Part shown: positions 1 to 7,677 of the stretch, in pieces
Layout: the number at the start of each line of letters is the position of its first letter
Numbering within the stretch: the first letter of the stretch is position 1
Assembly (NCBI GenBank): GCA_001507935.1
Contig: LGET01000003.1
Span: 1 to 23,802, forward strand
Direction of reading: 5' to 3'
Source of the DNA: Thermococcales archaeon 44_46
GTDB taxonomy: Archaea; Methanobacteriota_B; Thermococci; Thermococcales; Thermococcaceae
DNA length: 23,802 nucleotides
Notes under the pieces: model-generated
The model's input: the letters and a program-made list of their open reading frames with translations, nothing else
Databases searched by the model: none
What the model was told of the DNA's origin: nothing
Program-made: the position numbers and the translations under genes

Positions 1-153
1 TTCATAAAGCTGTGCATCAGAAAAGGAGTAAAGCTAACCTTCGCGAGCGATGCCCATCAGCCGAGAGATGTTGGAAGCATAAGCTGGAGTTTAAAGGCAT
101 TTAAAAAAGCCGGGGGCAAAAAGGAAGATTTGCTCTTTTCGGAGCTCTTATGA
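1..153 (+). CDS. PHP-domain protein, C-terminal part
   Basis: Open frame from the window edge to TGA at 151-153, 50 residues visible. It contains GVKLTFASDAH followed by a short helix and a KKAGGKKEDLLFSELL tail. The (S)DAH motif after a hydrophobic strand is the last metal-binding block of PHP-type phosphoesterases (histidinol phosphatase and related hydrolases), where the Asp and His bind metal, and a following xDVG is common. The catalytic N-terminal blocks lie outside the window, so substrate cannot be named. The tail does not look like the RNase P p30 subunit, another PHP-like fold in these archaea. Its last bases overlap the ancestral 3' end of the convergent maf gene. Confidence 0.6.
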   Translation, partial: FIKLCIRKGVKLTFASDAHQPRDVGSISWSLKAFKKAGGKKEDLLFSELL

Positions 154-704
154 AAGTTTAAATCCCAAGTTTTTAAGCTCAAGGATTATTTTCATCGGAA
201 AGCCGACAACATTGTAGTAATCCCCCTTTATCCATTCCACCAGAATTCCTCCTTTCCCTGAATTCCATAGGCACCTGCCTTGTCAAGGGGTTCGCCTGTA
301 GAGACGTACCATTCTATCTCTTCCTCGCTGAGTTCCCTAAACTTAACCTCCGTGACCACATAACCTGTAATCTCCCTCTCTTCATGGATAATGCAGTAGC
401 CAGTTATGACCTTGTGTATTCTTCCGCTTAAAGCTCTGAGCATTTCCTTTGCTTCTTCCTCATTTTTTGGCTTTCCGAGGATTTTTTCATCTAAGACGAC
501 TATTGTATCCGCGCCTACAACTGTGCCCCCGTATCGAGAATACACATCACGGGCTTTTTTCCTTGCCACTTCCATAGCGTGTTCTGCGGGGTCTGAAGCT
601 TTGGAGTCCTCACTAACGTTGCTCGGGATGACATCAAAAGCATCAAAGAACTTTGCAAGTATTTCCCTTCTCCTTGGACTTTGGGACGCTAAGATCAGCC
701 TCAT
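148..704 (-). pseudogene. maf: Maf-family nucleotide pyrophosphatase, frameshifted near the C-terminus
   Basis: Maf proteins hydrolyse non-canonical or excess nucleoside triphosphates (dTTP/UTP type) to monophosphates. Start ATG at 704 gives MRLILASQSPRRREIL, the family signature with the SPRR loop. GADTIVV and GKP at about residues 66-82 are the metal and nucleotide blocks, and AGAYGIQGK follows. The frame then runs into GTG-less sequence and stops at 228 (158 residues). Adding one base in the G run opposite 250-252 restores GGILVEWIKGDYYNVVGFPM and a stop at 148-150, giving about 185 residues, the usual family length. The lost segment contains the conserved DYxNVVGxP motif, so the protein as written is probably impaired. 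A sequencing error in a short homopolymer is an equally simple explanation. Confidence 0.8.
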
Positions 705-720
705 CAAAAGGCACTTAAAG

Positions 721-741
721 GATGAAAATATAAAAATTTCG
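721..741 (-). promoter_or_regulatory. Putative maf promoter (TATA box)
   Basis: On the minus strand an AAATTTTTATATTTTC stretch (complement of 723-738) lies about 20-35 bases before the maf ATG at 704. That predicts a start site only a few bases upstream of the codon, a near-leaderless transcript. No clear GGTG site precedes the ATG, which fits. Confidence 0.4.
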
Positions 742-798
742 GGCGATGAGGACAATTTCGCTAGCTGAGTAATGATGAGTACCCTCGCAACCGAGCCA
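740..798 (+). ncRNA. Candidate box C/D guide sRNA (2'-O-methylation guide)
   Basis: The order of boxes is that of an archaeal C/D sRNA: C-like GCGATGA (743-749), spacer with guide, D' CTGA (765-768), three bases, C' ATGATGA (772-778), a 12-base guide, and D-like CCGA (791-794). Short GGC and GCC flank the outer boxes. The D' guide AATTTCGCTA (754-763) is perfectly complementary to UAGCGAAAUU, a universally conserved stretch of 23S rRNA domain IV. By the fifth-base rule it would point to the C in UAGC, about position 1934 in E. coli numbering from memory. C and D differ from consensus by one base each, and the C to D' spacing of 15 is slightly long. The target of the second guide (GTACCCTCGCAA) was not identified. 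It lies between maf and the PIN-ATPase gene. Confidence 0.6.
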
Positions 799-807
799 AA
801 AAGAGAA

Positions 808-3800
808 TTAAAGAGAAGCCCAGAGCTCTATTCCTGCATCTAGCACTCTCTTGAGCTCTTTACCAATTGGTGTGTTTTTGTTAACCTTTACAAGCCCCTT
901 TCTTGAAGGCGTTGCGGTGAATATGTACTGCTCACCTGCAAAGAACTTCAGTGGCTTTTTGGCAAAATCGGGTGAAACTCTTAGGACTATTTGCTTTTTC
1001 TTTTCTTCTGCTTCCACAGGTATCTTTTCTTTGGGCATTTCCGCGAGCTTTTCGTCAAAGCTCCTTACATCGATACTTATGCCAAGCTTTTTCTCTATTT
1101 CGCTTATTCTCTTGCCCTTCTTCCCTATTATTGCCGGGATGTCAAACTCATCCGCGTATATTATAGCCTTGTGTGGACTTGCAAGCTCAACTTCGGTGTA
1201 AACATCGGGAAGGAACTTCTTGATCTCCTGTTTAAGCTTTTTCTCCGCAAGTTTCATTGCCGGCGGCTTCCCTTCCTTCTTTACCGGAACAACGCTTATC
1301 TCTTCTCCATAGGTGTAAATCTCGTATTCAAGTTCACCTGTCATGAAGTCCCTGACCTCTATAACCGGTCTCGCTAAGTCCTCTTCCGTCATCCCACTTG
1401 GCACCTTAACCTTATACTCCAGAGTCAGAACTTTATCAACATTCCCCGCTTTTATGAATATCACTGTATCAACTATTTGAGGGATCATTCCAAGCTCCAC
1501 TCTTCCAATGAACCTCTGAATGGCATCTATGGGCTTTGTAGCGTGTACAACGCCTATCATTCCAACTCCCGCAAGCCTTAGATCAGCATAGATCTTGAAG
1601 TCACTCGTCTTTCTCATCTCGTCGAATATGGTGTAATCAGGTCTTACAAGCAATAGAACATCTCCAGTTTTCTCCATTCTTCCCCCAAGTGCTGTATACT
1701 GGGTTATCTCTTCACTAACCTGAAGGTCTCTGGGTTTTTCCATCGTCTTGACTATCTTACCCATGGAGGCATAGTACTCAGCTAAAGCTTGAGCGAAGGT
1801 GGAATTGTGGACTATCACAGGGAGTATACCAGCAATGAAGTTGTGATTGGGCACAGTTATGTCATAAACGTCGAATTCTCCTATCATGGTTTCAACAGAG
1901 GCAACCTTGTCCCATAGAATATTGGAATCAAGCATGAGCAGCATGTGTGCAAGATGTTCTTCAACAAGCTCTGCTTTATGATAATACTCCGAGACTACTT
2001 CTTCGATTAGCCTTAGCATGCGATCCACATTAAGCTCTGCACCATTCAGAAAGAGGCTTATCATTGACTGAGAAACCGTACTCTGAGAATTCTGACCAAG
2101 GAGCGCAAAAAGAGATTTCATGAGTTCTCTGATTTCTTTTACTGCCTTATTCCACAACTCTGACTCCCTAGCCAAAAGCCCTGTTTCATATGCAAACGCT
2201 GAAAGCAACTTAGCTACTGTTGACATCATGGGCTTTCTCTTACCCTCCAGCCAAAGTTTAGGAGCAACATGATCTATATGGTTTCTTCTGTAAAATTCGA
2301 TATTAACGTTTTTATCAATAAATTCCACGAGTTCTCTCCATTTTGAGATATACTTTGAGTACTCGACTAGTTTCTTGACGGTTGGTTCGAGGGCAAGGTA
2401 TTCTCTGTAAACACTCAAGAAGTTTTGATACACTTTTGAAAGTCTTTCACGAGAGTAAGTAGTTTTAGTAGCCCCCTTAACTCTATATCCCGTTAGAACA
2501 CCAAGAGATTTCACAAGTTCTCCAGCAGGAATAGTATCAATATTTGGATTTGAATTTTTTGTTAGATGTTTTTCAAAGCCTTTAACCTTGAACCTCGGCT
2601 TTACAACCTCGTAGAACTTTCTTATCGATCTAGAGTCCTTTAGAACAACTTTATAGTAGACCTTGCCATTTATTGTTTTTTCTTTGAAGAGTGCCTGGAT
2701 ACCTAATCTAAGGAGAAGATATTGTAATCCAGCGGCGAATTCTTCACTAGCAGTTGAAATTTCCAGTTCTTTCCCAATGTAACCATCACCTTCAAATACC
2801 CCCCTAATAAAAGCTGCTATTCTTTTCTCGTCCGATTTCATAACAATTTCAGGTACTCTTAATGAAGATGCTTTGTTCCGCTCTGGATATCCAAAAGCAC
2901 GCAGTATTTTTTCTATTGTCTTCGAATTCCGAAGTCTTAGTCTTCCTGGAGCAACAAAGTAAAACTCCTCGCTCTTAACCCCAAATATGTTTGAAACCAG
3001 ATTTTTGAAGTGTTCAATAAGTTTCTCATCGAAGTTATTAAACTCGAAGACACTCCCTGATCCCTCAGCCCACATAAGGCCTAGAAACTCAAAGAACTCT
3101 TCGCTAAGAGTAAGATGCGCAGGCACATCTCTAGACTTTCTGTGATTTCTGCCCTTGTAAAACACTGTCACTGTGTCTTCAGGATTGGCCTTCACAAGTG
3201 GAACAATGTTACCATCTTTGGTTGTTGCAAAGAATCCTTCTTTTACTAACTCTCCGATCCAAATACTTTCTGGCAGGTTGCCCTTAATTGGTAGCCTTCT
3301 AGGAACCGCTATTGGATCACCTTTTTTTAGAGAGCCTGCATCCATCCACATAACGAAGCCGTTTTTTATCGTGAGAACTGGGTGGTTGGGGGTGAGAATT
3401 ATTTTTCTTCCAGTAGCTGTTTTTAGCTTTATCAAGGCAGTTTCATTTCTCTTATAAACTCTGAGGATGGGTTGGACTTCTACCTTCTCGTGTGAAAAAG
3501 TAACAACTTTCATTCCGGGTTTAACATCTTTAATCTGAACAAACGAACCATCTCCAAGAAGAATGGGGGTTTCTGGGGGTAAGCACTTCCCCTCTCCAGG
3601 CGCACCAGCTATAAGTATTCCCTCGGCTTTGTCAGTTAAACGTTCTAAGAGCTTCTCTGGGAGGTCGTAGTCCTCTATGCTCAATTTGGTTATCGGCCTT
3701 ACAGCTGTAATCTCTATTCTATCGGCAAACGGAGGCTTTGCTATTACTATACGATAGTTTCTCAGCTGAACAACAGTAGCTCCTGGTTCATCAAGCTCTA

Positions 3801-4398
3801 TAAACGACTCTGGATCTCTCTTAGCCCTCTCGACTATGTCATCCGCTATCTCCTCAAGCTCCTCATCCGTAAGCTCCTCATCCCTTATGGGAACAAGCCT
3901 CCATTGACCGGGCTTTCCTTTCTTTGCCAATGGCTTTACTCCGGCTTTAAGGTGAACGCTCATTGTGTGCTCATCAAAAAAGTCCTCAAGTCTGTGCTTG
4001 ACCTCTTTTCTGCTCTCCAAGTAGATTACCTCAATGCCTTTGGCTATGGCGATGTCCCTCTGCACCTGATCACCGGTTATGAGGATTGCATTAAGCTCTC
4101 TGGCAACTTCCCTTATCATGTGGTCAATTTCTCCAGCCTTTGCCCTTCTGATTTGCCATAGATCCGGCCTTTCGCCATAGAATTCTAAAAGGATCTTATC
4201 TTCATCGGCAAGCTTTCTAAGTTTTTTTAACTCTTCCAATCCAGTGTGCCCTATTGCCTTGCCCTCATTTGCCTGATGCTCGATCTCAGCAACGACAGCC
4301 TCGGGAATAATCACCTTAACCTTTTCGTTAATCCTATTAAGGTATTGAGTGAGCCTTCCATCAACTATAACACTCGTGTCTGCGACAAATACCCTCAT
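808..4398 (-). CDS. PIN-domain / secretion-type ATPase / KH-domain protein, intein-containing
   Basis: 1196 residues, of which 594 are an intein. The host protein of 602 residues has three parts. First is a PIN domain (residues 1 to about 130, VADTSVIVDGRL, acidic residues through GDQVQRD). Next is a VirB11/PilT-like P-loop ATPase whose Walker A GAPGEGK|ST is split by the intein, with IFDEMRKTSDF as the acidic box and GVVHATKPIDAI downstream. Last is a C-terminal KH RNA-binding domain (IIGKKGKRISEIEKKLG). This architecture is common in euryarchaea and is thought to act in RNA metabolism, with exact role unknown. An upstream GTG at 4407 is in frame, but AGGTGAG sits five bases before the ATG at 4398 and would overlap that GTG, so ATG 4398 is preferred. 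The gene is divergent from minD. Confidence 0.92.
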   Translation of the reverse strand: MRVFVADTSVIVDGRLTQYLNRINEKVKVIIPEAVVAEIEHQANEGKAIGHTGLEELKKLRKLADEDKILLEFYGERPDLWQIRRAKAGEIDHMIREVARELNAILITGDQVQRDIAIAKGIEVIYLESRKEVKHRLEDFFDEHTMSVHLKAGVKPLAKKGKPGQWRLVPIRDEELTDEELEEIADDIVERAKRDPESFIELDEPGATVVQLRNYRIVIAKPPFADRIEITAVRPITKLSIEDYDLPEKLLERLTDKAEGILIAGAPGEGKCLPPETPILLGDGSFVQIKDVKPGMKVVTFSHEKVEVQPILRVYKRNETALIKLKTATGRKIILTPNHPVLTIKNGFVMWMDAGSLKKGDPIAVPRRLPIKGNLPESIWIGELVKEGFFATTKDGNIVPLVKANPEDTVTVFYKGRNHRKSRDVPAHLTLSEEFFEFLGLMWAEGSGSVFEFNNFDEKLIEHFKNLVSNIFGVKSEEFYFVAPGRLRLRNSKTIEKILRAFGYPERNKASSLRVPEIVMKSDEKRIAAFIRGVFEGDGYIGKELEISTASEEFAAGLQYLLLRLGIQALFKEKTINGKVYYKVVLKDSRSIRKFYEVVKPRFKVKGFEKHLTKNSNPNIDTIPAGELVKSLGVLTGYRVKGATKTTYSRERLSKVYQNFLSVYREYLALEPTVKKLVEYSKYISKWRELVEFIDKNVNIEFYRRNHIDHVAPKLWLEGKRKPMMSTVAKLLSAFAYETGLLARESELWNKAVKEIRELMKSLFALLGQNSQSTVSQSMISLFLNGAELNVDRMLRLIEEVVSEYYHKAELVEEHLAHMLLMLDSNILWDKVASVETMIGEFDVYDITVPNHNFIAGILPVIVHNSTFAQALAEYYASMGKIVKTMEKPRDLQVSEEITQYTALGGRMEKTGDVLLLVRPDYTIFDEMRKTSDFKIYADLRLAGVGMIGVVHATKPIDAIQRFIGRVELGMIPQIVDTVIFIKAGNVDKVLTLEYKVKVPSGMTEEDLARPVIEVRDFMTGELEYEIYTYGEEISVVPVKKEGKPPAMKLAEKKLKQEIKKFLPDVYTEVELASPHKAIIYADEFDIPAIIGKKGKRISEIEKKLGISIDVRSFDEKLAEMPKEKIPVEAEEKKKQIVLRVSPDFAKKPLKFFAGEQYIFTATPSRKGLVKVNKNTPIGKELKRVLDAGIELWASL
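1804..3585 (-). other. Intein with LAGLIDADG homing endonuclease, inserted in the Walker A motif
   Basis: 594 residues, Cys1 (codon 3585-3583) to Asn594 (1806-1804), followed by Ser+1. Block A is CLPPETPILLGDGSF. Block B has TPNH at about residues 65-68. The two LAGLIDADG helices are FLGLMWAEGS (about 167-176) and FIRGVFEGDGYI (about 259-270). Block F is VYDITVPNHNFIAGI, and block G ends VIVHN. All splicing residues (Cys1, block B His, penultimate His, terminal Asn, Ser+1) are present, so self-excision should rebuild GAPGEGKST. Between the second endonuclease motif and block F lie roughly 250-300 residues, more than a minimal LAGLIDADG intein needs. They are helical and Lys/Glu-rich and probably serve DNA recognition. 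Confidence 0.93.
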
Positions 4399-4427
4399 TT
4401 TTCTCACCTTCCCATTGCTGGTCTCTC

Positions 4428-4465
4428 CACTTATAACCTTGTTGGTAAAAGTTCATAAAGGTTTA
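4428..4465. promoter_or_regulatory. Divergent promoter region between the PIN-ATPase gene and minD
   Basis: On the minus strand GGTTATAAGTGG (complement of about 4429-4440) is a TATA-like box about 35 bases before the ATG at 4398. On the plus strand TTCATAAAGG (4452-4461) lies about 30 bases before the minD ATG, which predicts a near-leaderless minD transcript. Both boxes fit the archaeal spacing, but neither is a perfect consensus. Confidence 0.4.
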
Positions 4466-4489
4466 GGAGAATTATAGTGGGGAATAAAC

Positions 4490-5227
4490 ATGGGGAGAAT
4501 AATCTCAATAGCTTCTGGGAAAGGAGGTACTGGTAAAACAACCGTTACAGCAAACCTTGCAATTGCTCTAGGAAAGTTAGGGAAAAAAGTGTGTGCAGTT
4601 GATGCGGATTTGACTATGGCAAACCTAAGCCTGCATTTTGGGTTAGACGATGCTGGAAGAACTATCCACGATGTGTTAATTGAAGGGGAAGACATAAGAA
4701 AAGCTGTCCATACCACGAGGTACGAGCTCGTGTACGTAGTTCCAGCCGCAGTAGATTGGGAGCACGTTGCTAAAGCAGACCCCAGAGATTTACCCAAGGT
4801 GATCCCCAAGCTAAAAGAAGATTTTGATTACATCCTCATAGACTGTCCAGCGGGGCTGCAAATAGATGCCATGAGCGCCATGCTGAGTGGGGAGGAGATT
4901 ATCCTAGTAACTAATCCGGAGATAGCAAGCCTCAGCGACACGATGAAAGTAGGGATAGTGCTGAAGAAAGCTGGGCGAGAAGTTTTGGGGTTTATACTTA
5001 ATAGGTACGGTGGACATAAAAACGACATACCCCCAGAAGCCGCCGAAGAGGTTATGGAGTTTCCCCTCTTGGTAGTTATCCCAGAAGATCCAAAAGTTAG
5101 GGAAGCAGCACTGGAAGGAATGCCCGTAGTAGCATATGCTCCAGATTCAAAAGCCTCAAAAGCATTTTTTGAACTTGCGGAGAAGATTGTAGGGATGGAA
5201 TCAGGGAGACAATGGTGGATGGAGTGA
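4490..5227 (+). CDS. minD: MinD/ParA-family ATPase
   Basis: 245 residues. The protein begins MGRIISIASGKGGTGKTT, the deviant Walker A motif (KGGxGKTT) of the MinD/ParA/SIMIBI class. AVDADLTMANLSLHFGL is the switch I region and YILIDCPAGL the Walker B/switch II. NPEIASLSDTMKVG and GFILNRY follow, as in archaeal MinD. These ATPases dimerise on ATP and position partners in the cell. In archaea without MinC and MinE the partner is usually unknown, and several paralogues per genome are common. The C-terminus (ESGRQWWME) has no obvious long amphipathic helix. The 3' end overlaps the next gene by 16 bases, suggesting co-transcription and coupled translation. Confidence 0.88.
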   Translation: MGRIISIASGKGGTGKTTVTANLAIALGKLGKKVCAVDADLTMANLSLHFGLDDAGRTIHDVLIEGEDIRKAVHTTRYELVYVVPAAVDWEHVAKADPRDLPKVIPKLKEDFDYILIDCPAGLQIDAMSAMLSGEEIILVTNPEIASLSDTMKVGIVLKKAGREVLGFILNRYGGHKNDIPPEAAEEVMEFPLLVVIPEDPKVREAALEGMPVVAYAPDSKASKAFFELAEKIVGMESGRQWWME

Positions 5228-5967
5228 TAGTGGTATTCGTTGGAACCGCTGGAAGCGGAAAAACCACTCTAACAGGAGAATTTGGGAAGTTTTTGGAAGA
5301 GAACGAGAAGAGGGTAGCATATATAAACCTAGATACGGGAGTCAAGACCCTTCCCTACACCCCCACGGTGGATGTTAGAGAGCATGTAACCGTGGAAGAG
5401 CTCATGAAAAAGGGTTACGGACCCAATGGAGCTATTGTGGAAAGCTATGACTTTTTGATTGACTATCTCGACGAATACGTTGAAAAAATACTAGAGCTGG
5501 AAAAAGAAAACGACTACGTTCTTATAGATACCCCAGGCCAGATGGAAACATTTCTCTTCCATGATTTTGGGGTTAAGCTAATGGAAAATCTCCCAAGTCC
5601 GCTTGTTGTATACTTATTCGACCCCACAATACTAAGAAAACCCCATGATTACTGCTTTGTTAGGTTTTTTGCCCTTTTGATAGACCTTCGGCTTGGTGCA
5701 ACAACCGTACCAGCTCTTAACAAGGTAGACCTTATAAGAGAGTTGGAAAAGACAAAAAGGTATCTGGAGGATGTTGAATATCTCTCAGCTCGTTTAGAGC
5801 TCGACAGTTCAATGCAAGGGCTCTTGGCATACAAGCTATGTAAATTTTTACCCGAAGTCTCACCTCCGGTTAGGGTGCTCTATCTATCCGCAAAAACGAG
5901 AATCGGATTCGATGAACTTGAGACGGTGGCTTATGAACACTACTGCACCTGTGGGGATTTAACATAA
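5212..5967 (+). CDS. GPN-loop GTPase
   Basis: 251 residues. VFVGTAGSGKTTL is the P-loop, followed by DTGVKTLPYTPTVDVRE. GPNGAI is the family-defining Gly-Pro-Asn insertion, LIDTPGQMETF is the G3 motif and LNKVDLI the G4 specificity motif. Archaeal GPN proteins are homodimeric GTPases related to eukaryotic GPN1-3, which act in RNA polymerase II assembly; the archaeal role is not settled. ATG at 5212 lies inside minD, so translation is probably coupled. The first four residues (MVDG) are not certain, since GTG codons lie close by. Confidence 0.9.
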   Translation: MVDGVIVVFVGTAGSGKTTLTGEFGKFLEENEKRVAYINLDTGVKTLPYTPTVDVREHVTVEELMKKGYGPNGAIVESYDFLIDYLDEYVEKILELEKENDYVLIDTPGQMETFLFHDFGVKLMENLPSPLVVYLFDPTILRKPHDYCFVRFFALLIDLRLGATTVPALNKVDLIRELEKTKRYLEDVEYLSARLELDSSMQGLLAYKLCKFLPEVSPPVRVLYLSAKTRIGFDELETVAYEHYCTCGDLT

Positions 5968-6011
5968 GTTCAGCAGAAAAAATTAGAACAGAACTTTCAT
6001 TCAAGAAATTT

Positions 6012-6038
6012 TTCCTAAAATGAATCCTTTTTTAGGAA
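6012..6038 (+). terminator. Perfect 9-bp stem-loop after the GPN gene
   Basis: TTCCTAAAA (6012-6020) and TTTTAGGAA (6030-6038) are perfect complements around a 9-base loop, with T runs in the region. It may stop transcripts of the minD-GPN pair. Because it lies just before the TATA-like element of the next gene, it could instead be a regulator site. Confidence 0.4.
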
Positions 6039-6045
6039 GAAACCG

Positions 6046-6058
6046 GGAAGGTTTTTAT
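6046..6058 (+). promoter_or_regulatory. TATA-like element of the asparagine synthase gene
   Basis: GGGAAGGTTTTTATTG spans about 6044-6059, 32-45 bases before the GTG start at 6091. It is T-rich rather than consensus, but its position fits a short leader that carries the GGTGAG ribosome site at 6081-6086. Confidence 0.35.
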
Positions 6059-6090
6059 TGGCAGATAAACAAGAGGTTCTGGTGAGAAAA

Positions 6091-7533
6091 GTGTGCCTCA
6101 TCGCGGGAGGGATAGGAAGACATCTAAAACCCAAGCTTATAGCAATGATGCGCTCTGGAAAACATAGGGGTAGAGACTCTTTTGGTGTGTGGACTGATGA
6201 AGGGGTGTTGAAGAGCGAGGATTTTTCTAACATTGGTGAAATTCCAGACGGCAGTATAGGACTCCTCCAGTGCCGTTTAGCCATGACAGGTTCAAAGAGC
6301 TTCACTCAACCATTTTTTAATAATTTTGTCCTAGTCCACAATGGAGAGATATACAACCACAGGCAAATAAGAGAGTTTTTGGAGAGAAGGGGGGTTGAAT
6401 TCGAGAGTGATGTCGATACGGAAGTGATTCTGCGCTTCTTGGAGTTTCAAATTGAGAGGGGCAATTCCATAGCTGAGAGCGTGAAAAGCTTAATGAGAAT
6501 CTTAAACGGAGATTATGCCGTGGCATTTTCCGATAAAGAAAACATCTATCTTTTTAGAGACCCAATTGAGATTAGACCTCTCTATTATTCTCAGAACGGC
6601 TTCTTTGCCTCGGAAAAGAAAGTTCTTTGGAGCATAGGGGAAAGAGCAATCCCCGTAAATCCAGGAGAGCTCGTTAAAATATCTAGGAAGGGCATTGAAC
6701 GAGTTCAGCTCTTTACACTCTCAGAGCTAAAAGGAGAGCCTTTCTCCTATGAAAGAGCAAAGCTGAGCATAAGGAAAAGCCTGGAATATGCCGTAAGGCT
6801 TAGAAGTGCAAAAAAGGTAGGGGTATTATTCTCCGGAGGGTTGGACAGCTCTTTAATAGCCCTTCTTGCTTCAAAATACTCAGATGTCACCCTTTACACG
6901 GCGGGGGCAGAGGGGAGTCCAGACTTGGAGTGGGCTAGAAAAGTTAGTGAGAAACTTGGCCTGAAGCTTAGGGAGTACGTATTTGATCTCGATGACGTAA
7001 AAAACTCTCTTGAAAAAGTTATGTTTGCCATAGAAGAGCCCAACCCCATGAACCTCGCAATAGGAATCCCAATCTACTTCGCAACAAAACTTGCCAGGGA
7101 AGACAACACCAAAGTTCTTTTAATCGGCCAAGGAGCCGATGAACTTTTTGGAGGGTATGCAAAATACCTTAGGGATCCTTCGCTAATGGAGAAAGATATT
7201 TTGGAGATGGGGGAAAAGAACCTTGCCAGAGATGACAAAATTGCCATGTTAAACAGCGTTGAAGGAAGGTTCCCGTTCTTAGATCTCAACGTCGTCAGAA
7301 GCGGGCTAAGAACACCTTTAGAGTACAAAATCCACAATGGGGTAAGAAAAGCTATTCTAAGGGAAGTAGCCCTTGAAATAGGTCTTCCCAAAGAAGTTGC
7401 ATACAGAGAAAAGAAAGCCTGTCAATACGGAAGCAATGCACAAAAGATTCTCGAAAAGATAGCAAAGAAAGAGGGCCTGAGGTTATCTCAATTTGCCGAA
7501 AAAGTCTTTTATGAGGTTTTTGAACATACATAA
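6091..7533 (+). CDS. asnB: Asparagine synthase (glutamine-hydrolysing)-like protein
   Basis: 480 residues from GTG 6091. This start puts Cys directly after the initiator (M)CLIAGG, as required for the N-terminal nucleophile of class II glutamine amidotransferases, and GGTGAG lies four bases upstream. A TTG at 6058 would add 11 residues and bury that Cys. Visible blocks are KHRGRDSFGVW, VLVHNGEIYNHRQIR and DTEVIL in the amidotransferase half, then VLFSGGLDSSLIALL (the PP-loop that binds ATP) and LLIGQGADELFGGYAKY in the synthase half. The expected reaction is ATP-dependent amidation of aspartate using glutamine ammonia. At 480 residues it is shorter than bacterial AsnB, so a related amidation of another substrate cannot be excluded. 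It stands alone between two promoters. Confidence 0.85.
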   Translation: MCLIAGGIGRHLKPKLIAMMRSGKHRGRDSFGVWTDEGVLKSEDFSNIGEIPDGSIGLLQCRLAMTGSKSFTQPFFNNFVLVHNGEIYNHRQIREFLERRGVEFESDVDTEVILRFLEFQIERGNSIAESVKSLMRILNGDYAVAFSDKENIYLFRDPIEIRPLYYSQNGFFASEKKVLWSIGERAIPVNPGELVKISRKGIERVQLFTLSELKGEPFSYERAKLSIRKSLEYAVRLRSAKKVGVLFSGGLDSSLIALLASKYSDVTLYTAGAEGSPDLEWARKVSEKLGLKLREYVFDLDDVKNSLEKVMFAIEEPNPMNLAIGIPIYFATKLAREDNTKVLLIGQGADELFGGYAKYLRDPSLMEKDILEMGEKNLARDDKIAMLNSVEGRFPFLDLNVVRSGLRTPLEYKIHNGVRKAILREVALEIGLPKEVAYREKKACQYGSNAQKILEKIAKKEGLRLSQFAEKVFYEVFEHT

Positions 7534-7553
7534 ACGGTTTTAAACTTTTTTTA
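7534..7553 (+). terminator. T-rich terminator after asnB
   Basis: A T7 run (7546-7552) follows the stop within 20 bases and is preceded by a TTTTAAA segment, the usual oligo-T form of archaeal termination. Confidence 0.4.
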
Positions 7554-7626
7554 ACCCTCGCAAAGTCAAAAAGAGTTTTCGTAGCATTTGAATAAACAAA
7601 CAAAGACAGAACAAAACGATTTCATG

Positions 7627-7641
7627 AAAAAAGCTTAAATA
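7627..7641 (+). promoter_or_regulatory. Promoter of the surface protein gene
   Basis: AAAAAAGCTTAAATA has a purine-rich BRE-like stretch followed by TTAAATA, and predicts a start about 25 bases downstream near 7662-7666. That leaves a short leader containing GAGGTGAT (7665-7672) before ATG 7678. Confidence 0.5.
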
Positions 7642-7677
7642 GGAGTTTTTCACTATAATAAAGTGAGGTGATAAGCC

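Noticed and set aside
4453..4809. Open frame of 118 codons on the minus strand opposite minD
   Set aside because: It lies wholly over the strong minD frame, has no ribosome site and shows no family motif; it is a mirror effect of coding bias.
6058..6090. Upstream TTG start for the asparagine synthase
   Set aside because: It would place eleven residues before the catalytic Cys, and it lies upstream of the GGTGAG site that serves GTG 6091.
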